Shown here: positions 36,640-47,914 of the stretch, in pieces
Layout of the letters: each line of letters begins with the position of its first letter
How positions within the stretch are numbered: position 1 is the stretch's first letter
Origin: Hofstenia miamia
Lineage: Eukaryota > Xenacoelomorpha > Acoela > Hofsteniidae
NCBI GenBank assembly: GCA_900660155.1
Contig: CABFPE010000303.1
Coordinates: forward strand, 408,012 to 472,011
Direction of reading: 5' to 3'
DNA: 64,000 nt
The notes under the pieces: generated by a model
What the model saw: only the letters and a program-made list of their open reading frames with translations
Told to the model about the DNA's origin: nothing
Databases searched by the model: none
Program-made: the position numbers and the translations under genes

Positions 36640-39600
36640 GTTAAGATTGGAATCTCTCAATTGCAACTTGTAGGAGTGCCAGTAAAGGTTGAAAGCATCC
36701 CTGTTACATGATTACCAATATGCACTGCAGTTCATGATCTGGGAGAGTTGGTGAGGCCAGTTAAGGTACCAACAGTTACTGACAACTCCCATCCTCATCT
36801 CAATCAGAGAGAAAGAAAATCATTAGTCTCTTTGCTTCATAGTAAACATGACGTGTTTAATTACAGGACAATAAGCATTGGCCAGGTTGTGGGCAAAGAA
36901 CATGCTATTAAATTGAAAAATGATAGACCCATCAGACTACCAGTGTGCCAGGTTCCTGAAAATTTAAAACCTGAGTACAAAAAGATCCTCAGTGATTTAA
37001 TTGAAAGTGGTATTATACAGGGAAGCAATAGCCCATATGCTGCTCCTACCATGTTTATATGACAAGGTGAGAAATATCAGCTGTGCATTGATTTCAGAAA
37101 GCTAAATGACATAACAATTAACAATGTGTATCTGTTACCCAGGATCAAAGACCTTTTATACNATGCCTCTCTGCAAGATTAACCCAATCGATAGGAGTCA
37201 GCCGAGTCTACGCCTTAGTTTTTGCATGTTTGAGCAAGGAGCTTGTAATGATGCTGCAAAGAAGATGGTTTTTAATCTCTTGTTCTCAGTCATCGCCAGC
37301 CACAATTGATGATGGACATGGTTTCAAAGGTTAAATCTGATGCATCTGATGCCTCTCCACAAGATTAACCCAATCGATAGGAGTCAGCCAAGCCTACGCC
37401 TTAGTTTTGCATGTTTGAGTGAAGAGCTGTCAAATGGATCCTTTTGGACCAAATCCTCCTCCATTGGGCACACAAGAAAAGTCGCCGAGTCTGGCTTGGG
37501 GCGGCGTGTAACATCGCTGGTAGTTGTTGCTATTTATCAGCCAGACCTTGCGCTTTTCTTGTTAGTGACTGGTATTTGTAAATATTGTAAATAACTTGTA
37601 TATATAGAGCAATGCATTTTGTAAAAATAAATAGTTTGAACTGTATTCTCTTTGAGTTCGCTAGAATCACACCCCAGTGATTCTACATCAATTGCAGCTA
37701 GTAGGAGTGCCAGTCAAAGTTGAAAACATTCCCATCACATGCTTACCAATATGCACTGCAGTTCATGATCTGGGAGAGCCAATAAGTCCTATTAAGGTAC
37801 CAACAGTTACCAATAACTCCCATCCTCATCTTAAACAGAGAGAAAGAAAATCATTAGTCTCTTTGCTTCATAGTAAACACAACATGTTTAATTACATGAC
37901 CATCAGCATTGGCCAGGCAGTAGGCGAGGAACACACTATTGAATTGAAGAACGATAGACCAATCAGACTACCAGTGTGCCATGTTCCTGAAAATTTAAAA
38001 CCAGAGTACGAAAAGATCCTCAGCAATTTAATTGAAAGTGGNTCTTGGAATCGTGGCTGTACTGAACACTAATTAAACCTTCTGCAGAGTCAATCGAGTT
38101 TCTAGCTAAGTCCTACCAGCCACCGATTCTACAATATCTTAGTTGTCAGCAATACTTTTGAGGAGCATTTAACTAAGCTTGGTCATACATTAGATTTGTT
38201 ACAGAGAGCAGGATTGAGAGTCAATGGAACTAAGTGCTTGTTAGCACAGACAAAGGTAATTTTTCTTGGTCAAGTCATTGAGCCAGGGAAGATCTCAATA
38301 AAGAATAATGCCAAAGACTTCTTGGAAAAGATCAAAATGCCACAAAGCCACTGAGACATACAGTGATTGATGGGTTTCCTTAACTATTATGGGATGTTTC
38401 TTCTGGACTTAGTGGAGAAAACAAAAACTATCTTGAATTTATTGAAAAAATCTGTGGAAGTCAAGTGGACGTGGCAAAAGCAAGAAGCTCTGGAAGGCAT
38501 CAAGGCTGAGCTCAAAAAGATACCATCACTGAACACTCCTGATTACACAAAGGATTTTCTAGTTGATTTTGACGCAAGTACAGTAGCTATAAGTGGGATA
38601 TTAAGTCAAGATATCAATGTAGTTGAGAGTCCTGTCCAATACTTTAGTTGGAAACTTCAGGCTTCAGAGAGAAATTATGGCGTGACAAAGTGTGAAATGC
38701 TTGCTTTAGTTGAATCACTGAAAAAATTTCAATATTTCATACTAGGATGCAAGTTTGTTGTGTGGACAGACAACAGTGCTCTTGCCTGGCTGAAAAAATT
38801 TAGTGGCAATAAATCAAACATAGTCACTCATTGGATAAAATACTTAAATGACTTTTCATTCACAATCAGACACTGCCCGGGTAGTCTCCATCTGAACGCC
38901 AACTATTGGACTGCATTACCAAGTTACAAACAAGACCTCAAGAAACCAAATGGGGAAAAGGTTCCCTTCTCCTTTATTCCTCATACTGAGTATCAATTGA
39001 TACCTGAGATTAATGCTGATCAAAATGGAAAACCCATCCTTGCTATACTTGTGAGAGAGGAGATCTTGGAGGAAGAGATAATTTGCTATCAACATTGCAA
39101 CTGGATTTTGGACCAGATCATGAAAAGGATGAAGGATCCATACTTCCCCACATGTCTGGAAGTAAATCAGTACTTCAACCGTTATAATTGGCATACCAAC
39201 GAGAATGGTTTATTGTATGCTAAGAGCAAGCACAACAACCAACTTGCTATTCCTGAGTATTTTAAGAGGGACCTAGTACGCAGAGTCCATGAGAGGGGCC
39301 ACTTGGGTATCCTCCAAACTGAGAAAACCTTTAACTCCCAATATGTCACCACTGGAATAAGAGCTACTGTTACAGATGTCATCAACAAATGTGAGAGGTG
39401 TCTACTCAATAACATAAATCATTTTCCTCAACAGAGAGCTGAACTCAAATCATGGTCAGCAGAGAGCCCTAATGAGTTGGTGCATATCAACCTCAAACAT
39501 TTATCAAAGGATGACAAAGGTTTCCAGTATATACTCGTAATAGTTGACCATTTTACCAAATTCACCCAAATGATTCCTTTAAGTAGCACAACAGCAGAGA

Positions 39601-40446
39601 AAGTTGCTGACAAGATAGTTAAAGAATGGATTTTGAAGTATGGCCCCATGTGAAAATTAGTTTCTGATAGAGGTCCTCAGTTCAAAAGTAATCTTCTGCA
39701 TGCTCTAATGAAGGAACTAGAAGTGGTCCACAAATTGACCACTGCCTATCACCACCAAGCAAATGGCTTAGTAAACTGATTAAACCAAACCCTCATAAAA
39801 TTAATTTGGGTAGCCCTATCACATGCAGCAGGAAAACAATGGAGGCAAATTATTGAATGCATTGAGTACTTTTACAACACATCAGTTCATACAACTACTG
39901 GCGTGACCCCTTCAAAGCCATGTTTGGTCATGAAGCCGCCACGTCCTTAACAATGATGTTTCCAAAGTACACAGAAAACAGCATAGAAAGTTATGTGAAT
40001 AGATTAATTCAGGATATGCAACAAATTCACCTTACAATCTGTCACAACACGAATCAGTCCAGTATAAGGCAGAAGAAAACCTTAAATAAGAAGATATACA
40101 GCAAGCTGCATAAACATGGCAACTGAGTTTTGCTTATCTTCCTCAGATTACAATGGATAATAATCAAGTATGTAAACTTGCAAATGATTGGCAAGGTCCT
40201 TTTACAATAGAAAAAGTGCTTGATCATAATACTTATACCTTAAACAAAGGTAAAACAGTACATTTTCAAAGGCTCAAACAAGCGATAAAAGATATTGAGC
40301 ATGTTATAATTGATGATAACAATGAATTTACATTAGTAGATAATGGTGTTGATGTATATGAAAAATACAATAATCTGACTAGTTTTTCAGAGGATGAGTT
40401 TTCCAACACTGATTATACTATGATAATAATACCTCTGACAATTTAG
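36640..40446 (+). pseudogene. Pol region of element A (reverse transcriptase, RNase H, integrase)
   Basis: The reverse-transcriptase start is seen near 36750-37160 (LPVCQVPENLKPEYKKIL, LCIDFRKLND) and its C-terminal part near 38130-38400. RNase H spans about 38520-38930 (FLVDFDASTVAISGILSQ, WTDNSALAWLKKFSGN). Integrase runs from an HHCC module near 39290-39410 to a GPF module near 40190 (WQGPFTIEKVLDHNTYTL). Integrase after RNase H places the element in Ty3/gypsy. The middle of the reverse transcriptase is replaced in the assembly by foreign LTR sequence and a duplicated pol segment. Fossil, broken in several places. Confidence 0.85.
37163..38132 (+). mobile_element. LTR fragments and a duplicated pol segment inside element A
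   Basis: Between single Ns at 37162 and 38042 lie three parts: the 3' end of another LTR element, a short LTR (about 37507-37687, TGTAACATC ... GTGATTCTACA, with a TATATA and an AATAAA inside), and a second copy of element A's early pol (37688-38041). A further LTR end follows (38043 to about 38132). A direct repeat of about 60 bases (37163-37220 and 37344-37400) lies in the first part. The block looks like a gap filler taken from a different element copy that carried its own insertion. Confidence 0.6.
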
Positions 40447-40919
40447 AAACACGTACTCTCCCCCAAAGAAGGGCAAGAACTACCCACACTTATGATCCCA
40501 GCATTTGGGATTTAAATCTTATAGCTCCATTTAGGATGAACACCCCAAGTCAAAAATGAGAGTCGCCAGCTCCACCCTCCTGCCACTGAGTGAGAAGGAG
40601 GATGGAAGGTAGCCTACCTAGTTGAGACGCCTCATCCAGGCATGGGAGACACGTATCTCCACTTGTTGAGGCATGTGCAAGGAAAAGAGGACACAATGAT
40701 GGTGCTGAGGAGAGTCTGATTCCGTGTGGGCAACACATAGCTCCATGACTCAGAGAGGAGACAGCATCCATGATGATGCCCTCTACATCTCGCCCTTACA
40801 TGGAGAGACATGTTTCCCCACATGCATGAGAGGAGCTGGCTACACCTTCATTAAAACTGATAAATCTAGAAAACCTTTTAGCGCATTGCAAATTGTAAAT
40901 ACTCCCCCAAACAAGTGAC

Positions 40920-43372
40920 TTGATAGCCCCCTTGACCTCTTCCACAGCAACTTCTGCTGTTAGATCACAGAAGAACAAAGAAAGAAGAAGAAAAATCTCC
41001 ATAGTTGGTGATGAGACCCTTCACCCTTATTACATTGACACAAAGAAAGCTACTGCTATAACATGCAACAACATATCTGTTGAGACAAATGATCAGCTTT
41101 GCTGCACATACAATGGCCGTGAAATGAATTGCTCCATAGACGTCATTCCATTCGTCATCGATGCTTCCTGTCGGCCAAAAGTTAATACTATTATCAGCTA
41201 TGACTCAAGAATGATGGAAGGTCTTAGTCGCCTGTATTGGCGTAGTACCATTCACACTTTCTTTGATGATGACTTTAATATTCATAACTTATGCCAGTTT
41301 TTAAATAGCGGTAAAATAATCAACAGCTTTGAGTGCGTCAATATTGATTTTCACAATCTTTTATTTATCTATTTTTTTGCAAATAAACGAGATACAGATA
41401 GATGATATTATGGAACAGATCAAGATAGCATACCATATAGTGAAAGTCAAGGGTATACACCTCATAATGATAGTCAGAGGTGAGCATGAGTCTACAGTGC
41501 CAGAGCCCATTGAAAACTTACACTTTCACATGGAAAACTTTCTGATATTATCTAAAGACAACTATCTTCCCCTATCATTGCACACAACAAGCCACCTCCC
41601 CATTACCAGGCTCCTATATACAGATCTGTTATTGTGTCAGTGGGTACCCTCACACTGTCTAGCTGTTGATCAGAAATTGATTCTTGATGTCATTCTTCAG
41701 TCACAAACCTTAGAGGTGACAGACCCCAACACTCCATCACTACTCACAGTAACCAACATGTGCATGAGTTTCGTGTTTGCGCAGAGTGAACAATTGCTGC
41801 ATGAGAATCAAACCATATGGTCCAACCTTAAAGCAGATTTCAACCCTGAGTCTGATTGGCCCTGCCTTGATATAGTGAGCCCCTCACAAAGTTACCATTC
41901 CTCAGTTGAAAGAACCCTCAGAGACATTAAAGTTTTGTATAATATGCAGGACAAAAAGAACTTCAAGGAACGTCTGTTTGTTGAGAAGAACCTGCTGGAC
42001 ATTTACGCCCAAGGAGCCATCTGGATTCTCACTATTTATTTAATGAAAGAACCATGATTGCAAATACTGATGACACATGAAAAAAGGTTGTTCCTTACCA
42101 TACACGAATTAGCTGTTTGTCCCTTATCATGGAAAGTAAAGAATTGGTTGCTTTACAAATGCAGTCCTCCTTCCTCCCCTGGCAAAACAAAAAGGCCCAT
42201 GGACAAATTTGAAAAATATTATGCCTGACTGGTGGGGCAAACAGTGTCACAGGCAAAATGTTGATCATGTTAACCAGCAATCAACTTGGCATTTGTCCTT
42301 CAGACATAAATATTTTTTCCAACACAATTAAGAAATATATGTGGGGTGCAACAGCAGAAACTAAATTTGTGATTTTCTATTCAGATAATGCTCCAATGAG
42401 CATGAGACGTTTCATAGAGAGATTGCCAGGTTCAACACACCAATTCCTCGATCAGATCACCAAGCATGACATCCCTGGAAAGACTGAAGCTCTATTCTGC
42501 TTGCATCAAATGAAATATCCAGAATGTGGTTATGGCCAATTTATCAAATCAGTGCAGCATGTCAACAAAGAGGGGAAGATTATTCCCATTACCATTTTCA
42601 ATCAGGTGATGTGGATGCTGGAGCAATTCTATAGAGAGGAGGAACTATTGGCATCCTCAACAGTACAAATGTCACCCCACATGTGATACAACCTAAATGG
42701 AAGGTAAGGAAACCCAAGAAGAAGGTTGCAGCTCACTTGTCTGACAAGGTTAATTTTGTGAACAGCAACCAGGAAGCACTCAAAGCTAGCTGAACGGCCG
42801 ATTACAAAGTTGTGAGAGAAAAACTTATCACAGGAGGAAATCCTGAACACGTATTTATCAACAGCAAGCTTACTATAACAGATATTTTCACGCATGGACT
42901 ACCAGTGCATATGCAACTGCAAGTGGTACATGACAAAATTGCCACGCTACAGCCTCGTGTGCTGATCCTTTTCCAGGCAGCTGGTGACTTGATGTGGGTC
43001 AACAATGTCAAAACCATCACTCAGTATTATGATGTCACGAAAAGGATAGAGATTATCACGATGATAAGAGCTAATGTGTCTGACCCAGAGCAAATGACAC
43101 TCAGTCAAGTCCAGGAATACTGTTCACTGTTCATTGACCATGCAACTATGATGGGGTCCTTGAGGCAGGTGTTTATACACTTTTATCCAGATACTGAGAT
43201 TAGTGCAGAAGACGCCCACACGTCTGACACCTATGGAATGATGACATTGATGATCGCCCTCAAGGGTCTTCAACTGTATGAGAGATTTTATGATACTTTC
43301 ACGAGATGGTTAAATAATCTAAGAAGGAATTGTCCCATCAGTAACAGGATGCCAACAATTAAATTTCTGTGA
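40920..43372 (+). pseudogene. Coding region downstream of integrase in element A, unknown function
   Basis: About 2.5 kb after integrase hold long open stretches with ordinary protein composition. The first part has the motif IVGDETLHPYYIDTKKATAI and a NIHNLCQFLN block; later parts are rich in histidine, methionine and aromatic residues, and the last (to 43372) ends shortly before the 3' LTR. I recognise no envelope features: there is no signal peptide, furin-type site or membrane anchor by eye. The first part has a counterpart after integrase in element D (63480-64000), and the last part occurs again at 47253-47732. It is therefore a stable part of this element lineage. Fossil, broken. Confidence 0.65.
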
Positions 43373-43554
43373 TTAAAAGATGAAGTAGTTACCCAATGAG
43401 AAGTACTCATGCAGATTACATGAGAGCCACAATACGCTGAAGTCCAAACGTGGGATGGTGAATTAGCTACAAAGATGATAATGGCCACTCAAAATATCAT
43501 GTCTGGGCCCGCCCTTCAACTGTTATCTGAAAATTAATTTGAGCAAGGGGGGCA

Positions 43555-44473
43555 TGTAGAGTCACTCAGGGACTTTTTTGATTTTATTCTTTATGAATTA
43601 TTTTGTATTTTTACGTCACCATGACCTCAGCATTTATTTTGATCTCAGGTTGCTATTGTTAATTTGACGTCCCCTTGATGGTGCTTATTATTATTGCTCA
43701 AATTGAATTTACAAGGGAAAGAATAATTGATCATGTTTAAACTACATAGACAACTGATTTTGTAAACAAAGGCAGGTAATAACTCAATTCTTGTATAAAA
43801 CCTGAGAAAACTGTAGAGAATGCTCAATAGATTTTATCTACTCTTGACTTTTTTATTTACCGTTGTATTTTTCTTTGTATTATATCTTGATGAAAACTAT
43901 TGCTTAAGATCAGCAACAATTTGGGAGTGCTTTCACTAGCATGGGGCGACAAGTTGCTTCTGGAGGTCTTTTGATTATCCAGTCCGAATTGTGGACCCAT
44001 TAAGTTACGTATACGGATAGGTGTATGGAAATAATAAATCTCTCGTTCGTAGTTCAACACGTACATGCACTTATACAACCTAACACTGTGATGATACCAT
44101 GCCATTGGCTAGCACAAATATCTGGCAATTACAGATTATTTAATAGTGAGCTGAGAGATAACAATGAAAATGAGATCCTGTATTTTTGAGATAGAAATTA
44201 AAAAGTGAGACAAATAGGGTAGCACCAGTCAATAGGTTAAGCACTTTACTTCTGGATACTTTGCTTCGGCTGGAAGCCATATGAATTGGTCATCTTGGAT
44301 TTTACCTAAAGTAGTTTGTTACTTGGATGAATTACCAATGTTACATCTATAAGTTATAAGTTCTATGTTATTCTATTTCTCAGAATCATGGCTGTACTGT
44401 AAATGCTATTTAAACCTTCTGCAGAGTCAATTAAGTTTCTAGTTAAGTTACCCTACCAGCCCATGATTCTACA
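43555..44473 (+). repeat. 3' LTR of element A, shared with the next copy
   Basis: This LTR has the same ends as the one at 33012. It is followed directly by a primer-binding site and leader (44474 onward), so it also acts as the 5' LTR of a second copy. A shared LTR between two interiors is the product expected from unequal recombination between LTRs, or from an assembly join within them. Confidence 0.9.
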
Positions 44474-45160
44474 TGGCAACTGTGACAGGACACTGATGTG
44501 ATAACTGTTTAATCTTGTTGTTTTCTTTTGATGGTTTGGTTGTTAGTTGGTTTTCATTTTGGTGCATATCAGCTGGGATAGTTGTTTCCCCTGATTGCTG
44601 TAAGACTTCAGAGTAAGTTCACCTATCAATGTATTCATTAACTTCTTCACCCTTGAAGGATGGCAACGAAGCCCTTAGTGCGTCTTATTTGGCTGATGTC
44701 AATTGTTAAATTTCTGGTTTTGTTTTACTTTCTTAGTGCTTTGATGCGTTGTATTTATTACCAAATACTGCTGTGTTCATTTCCCCAATTCAGTCTGTTA
44801 ATTGTTGTCACCTCTTTGAGTTGCGTTTTTCCTCTGTGTGTGTGGAAGTGCTCCCCACTGTCAGTTCTAGAAATTATTGTTTTGCTCTTGAAGTTAGTAT
44901 GGATTCTAGTCATACTGTTACTTACTCTCCTACTTTTGGGACTTCTCCAATTCAGAGCATCCTCTGTACATGCATTGGTAACCTGGATGTTACCCCTTGT
45001 ACTGTTGGATCATTACTTAACTTTTCTCAACCCAATTCTCCCACTCTGATTACGAAAAGGATGGATCAGAATGCAGTGACCATCCCTTATAGTGATGCAA
45101 GTGCCATGAGCCCATCATATCACCGAAACTTACACCATGTTATGAACACCCAGAATGCAT
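44474..45160 (+). mobile_element. 5' interior of a second element A copy (truncated)
   Basis: This stretch matches 33931 to about 34617 (primer-binding site, leader, start of the gag region) at a few per cent divergence. The match stops abruptly at about 45160, where unrelated sequence with host-type exons begins. Fossil fragment. Confidence 0.85.
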
Positions 45161-45863
45161 AAATGAATTGGTATGAGACATTATATGGCTTTCATCAATT
45201 GTGTAAATTTTTAAATTTGTGTTATACAGTGTAGTTTGTTTTACATGTATTATAGTCATCCTCTTTATTGGTATTGCAGAAGGATATCAGAAGCATAGCC
45301 AGGATTTCCTTTCAAGTCAAGAATACATGTAATGGTATCCAAAATCTAAAAGCACCATGGGATAGAAGAGTGTCTCCTCTTTTATTTTTTATTCTACACT
45401 TTGACCCAATGCTGTCTTAATCAGACGTGCTGTTGGACAAAGTTTCGGGTCGTAAACGCCTTTGATTCCTTAAACTCTGAATCACTTCATGCATGGATGA
45501 GTTCTAAAGTCTATCTGCAAATAAAGAAAAGGGCATTAGTGAGAATTGGAAAACTGTTGTGCAATCCAATTTAAAAGTAAAATACATTTAAATGGCTCAT
45601 AGTGAACAAATTGATATATTCTATTTCAATGAATGAAAGATTGCCGTTAAGTATTCGAAAATTGACTTGGTGTAAATTTTTTCTATCTAATAAAAATCAA
45701 ATGTAAAAATTTTAAAAATCGAAGATCAGTCAAATTTAAACATGAATTTTGTTTTAATATGTATATTATATTTCGAATATCCAAATGTTTAATGTTAATA
45801 AAACATTTTCTCTTTTGAGATTTGCAATTTAATTTGAGTGTGTGTGTATTGTTTTTTTATAAG
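45161..45863. other. Spacer or intron upstream of the two host exons
   Basis: No repeat homology to the neighbouring LTR elements is visible. It could be intron or upstream gene sequence of the exons at 45864-46160. I could not recognise further exons. Confidence 0.4.
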
Positions 45864-46160
45864 AAATAATTTACCATCCAATTACTCGTTGGTTAGCGAA
45901 AACATTTCAGCACTCTCCACAAGAAAAATATGAGATCACTTTGGCCCGACTGCAAAAGATGAAGCAGCGTGCAGAATTTAGGTATTTTCTTTGTCAATGT
46001 GATCAATCTTATAAATTCTTTTCTTAGTCTACTGGATGAACGAGCACAAAAGCTAGCAATCAGGCGCGGTGATGATTCGCGAATGGAACGGTACTGTGAC
46101 AAAAACAGAAAAGAAAAAGCTTACCATGAAATAATTCGTTATTATGGCGTTGATTCATAG
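45864..46160 (+). CDS. Last two exons of an unidentified host gene
   Basis: Two exons, 45864-45981 and 46028-46160, are joined by a 46-nt GT-AG intron (46027 ends TTCTTAG) and remain in phase. The 5' exon is preceded by a T-rich tract ending in AG, so more exons lie upstream. The C-terminal 82 residues read from IIYHPITRWLAKTFQ through YEITLARLQKMKQRAEF and LLDERAQKLAIRRGDD to IIRYYGVDS. They are basic and helical and contain a conserved-looking DERAQKLAIRRGDD block. The composition and splice sites are those of a real host gene. I do not recognise the family; a small mitochondrial or cilia-related protein is only a guess from its charge and size. An AATAAA follows 20 bases after the stop. 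The exons sit between two halves of an LTR element copy, next to a scaffold gap. Confidence 0.65.
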
Positions 46161-46179
46161 ATATGTAAATTAATATTGT

Positions 46180-46185
46180 AATAAA
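46180..46185 (+). terminator. Poly(A) signal of the unidentified host gene
   Basis: AATAAA begins 20 bases after the TAG stop at 46158-46160, supporting a true gene end here. Confidence 0.6.
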
Positions 46186-46252
46186 ATTCTTGTATTTTGT
46201 TTAATTTGAAACGCAAATTTTAATTTCATTAATTCAATTTGTGATGTACATT

Positions 46253-47252
46253 NNNNNNNNNNNNNNNNNNNNNNNNNNNNNNNNNNNNNNNNNNNNNNNN
46301 NNNNNNNNNNNNNNNNNNNNNNNNNNNNNNNNNNNNNNNNNNNNNNNNNNNNNNNNNNNNNNNNNNNNNNNNNNNNNNNNNNNNNNNNNNNNNNNNNNNN
46401 NNNNNNNNNNNNNNNNNNNNNNNNNNNNNNNNNNNNNNNNNNNNNNNNNNNNNNNNNNNNNNNNNNNNNNNNNNNNNNNNNNNNNNNNNNNNNNNNNNNN
46501 NNNNNNNNNNNNNNNNNNNNNNNNNNNNNNNNNNNNNNNNNNNNNNNNNNNNNNNNNNNNNNNNNNNNNNNNNNNNNNNNNNNNNNNNNNNNNNNNNNNN
46601 NNNNNNNNNNNNNNNNNNNNNNNNNNNNNNNNNNNNNNNNNNNNNNNNNNNNNNNNNNNNNNNNNNNNNNNNNNNNNNNNNNNNNNNNNNNNNNNNNNNN
46701 NNNNNNNNNNNNNNNNNNNNNNNNNNNNNNNNNNNNNNNNNNNNNNNNNNNNNNNNNNNNNNNNNNNNNNNNNNNNNNNNNNNNNNNNNNNNNNNNNNNN
46801 NNNNNNNNNNNNNNNNNNNNNNNNNNNNNNNNNNNNNNNNNNNNNNNNNNNNNNNNNNNNNNNNNNNNNNNNNNNNNNNNNNNNNNNNNNNNNNNNNNNN
46901 NNNNNNNNNNNNNNNNNNNNNNNNNNNNNNNNNNNNNNNNNNNNNNNNNNNNNNNNNNNNNNNNNNNNNNNNNNNNNNNNNNNNNNNNNNNNNNNNNNNN
47001 NNNNNNNNNNNNNNNNNNNNNNNNNNNNNNNNNNNNNNNNNNNNNNNNNNNNNNNNNNNNNNNNNNNNNNNNNNNNNNNNNNNNNNNNNNNNNNNNNNNN
47101 NNNNNNNNNNNNNNNNNNNNNNNNNNNNNNNNNNNNNNNNNNNNNNNNNNNNNNNNNNNNNNNNNNNNNNNNNNNNNNNNNNNNNNNNNNNNNNNNNNNN
47201 NNNNNNNNNNNNNNNNNNNNNNNNNNNNNNNNNNNNNNNNNNNNNNNNNNNN
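46253..47252. other. Scaffold gap of exactly 1000 N
   Basis: A run of exactly 1000 unknown bases, the usual placeholder for a gap of unknown length. Open frames reported across it have no meaning. Confidence 0.99.
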
Positions 47253-47914
47253 CATGGACTACCAGTGCATACACAACTGCAAGTGGTACATGACAAAATT
47301 GCCACACTACAGCCTCATGTGCTGATCCTTTTCCAGGCAGCTGGTGACTTGATGTGGGTCAACAATGTCAAAACCATCACTCAGTATTACAATGTCACAA
47401 AAAGGATAGAGATTATCACAATGATAAGAGCTAATGTGTCTGACCCAGAGCAAATGACACTTAGTCAAGTCCATGAATACTGTTCACTGTTCATTGATCA
47501 TACAACTATGATGGGGTCCTTGAGGCAGGTGTTTATACACTTTTATCCAGATACTGAGATTAGTGCAGAAGACGCCCACACATCTGACACCTATGGAATG
47601 ATGACATTGATGATCGCCCTCAAGGGTCTTCAACTGTATGAGAGATTTTATGATACTTTCACGAGATGGTTAAATAATCTAAGAAGGAATTGTCCCATCA
47701 GTAACAGGATGCCAACAATTAAATTTCTGTGATTAAAAGATGAAGTAGTTACCCAATGAGAAGTACTCATGCAGGTTACATGAGAGCCACAATACGCTGA
47801 AGTCCAAACATGGGATGGTGAGTTAGCTACTAAGATGATAATGGCCACTCAGAATATCATGTCTGGGCCCGCCCTCCAATTGTTATCTGAAAATTAATTT
47901 GAGCAAGGGGGGCA
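47253..47914 (+). mobile_element. 3' interior of another element A copy
   Basis: Matches 42893-43554 (end of the post-integrase coding region, polypurine tract) with a few per cent differences and leads into an LTR at 47915. Fossil fragment. Confidence 0.9.

Larger units (their letters stand above)
33012..44473 (+). mobile_element. Ty3/gypsy LTR retroelement fossil, long mosaic copy (element A)
   Basis: This copy has two 919-bp LTRs (33012-33930 and 43555-44473) around an interior of 9.6 kb. A primer-binding-site-like TGGCAACTGTGACAGGAC follows the first LTR, and a polypurine run (GAGCAAGGGGGG) precedes the second. The order is gag, zinc knuckle, reverse transcriptase, RNase H, integrase, which is Ty3/gypsy. 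A long extra coding region follows integrase. The two LTRs differ at very roughly 4 percent of positions by eye, so it is not recent. It is broken in about ten places or more. An LTR fragment of another family and single-N joins inside it show that the assembled interior is a mosaic of copies. Confidence 0.88.

Noticed and set aside
41329-41400. Hydrophobic stretch at the start of a post-integrase open frame, as a possible signal peptide of an envelope
   Set aside because: The stretch overlaps the conserved block read in another frame (FECVNIDFHNLL), so it is a shadow frame. No other envelope feature was seen.
43150-43260. SGNH-hydrolase-like resemblance (a D-x-H near a glycine) at the end of the post-integrase region
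   Set aside because: No GDS-type first block or GxND block could be seen, so the likeness is too weak to name a function.
46170-47307. Open frames of about 350 codons on both strands across the N run
   Set aside because: They consist of unknown bases; only the few terminal codons are real and belong to a transposon edge and spacer.
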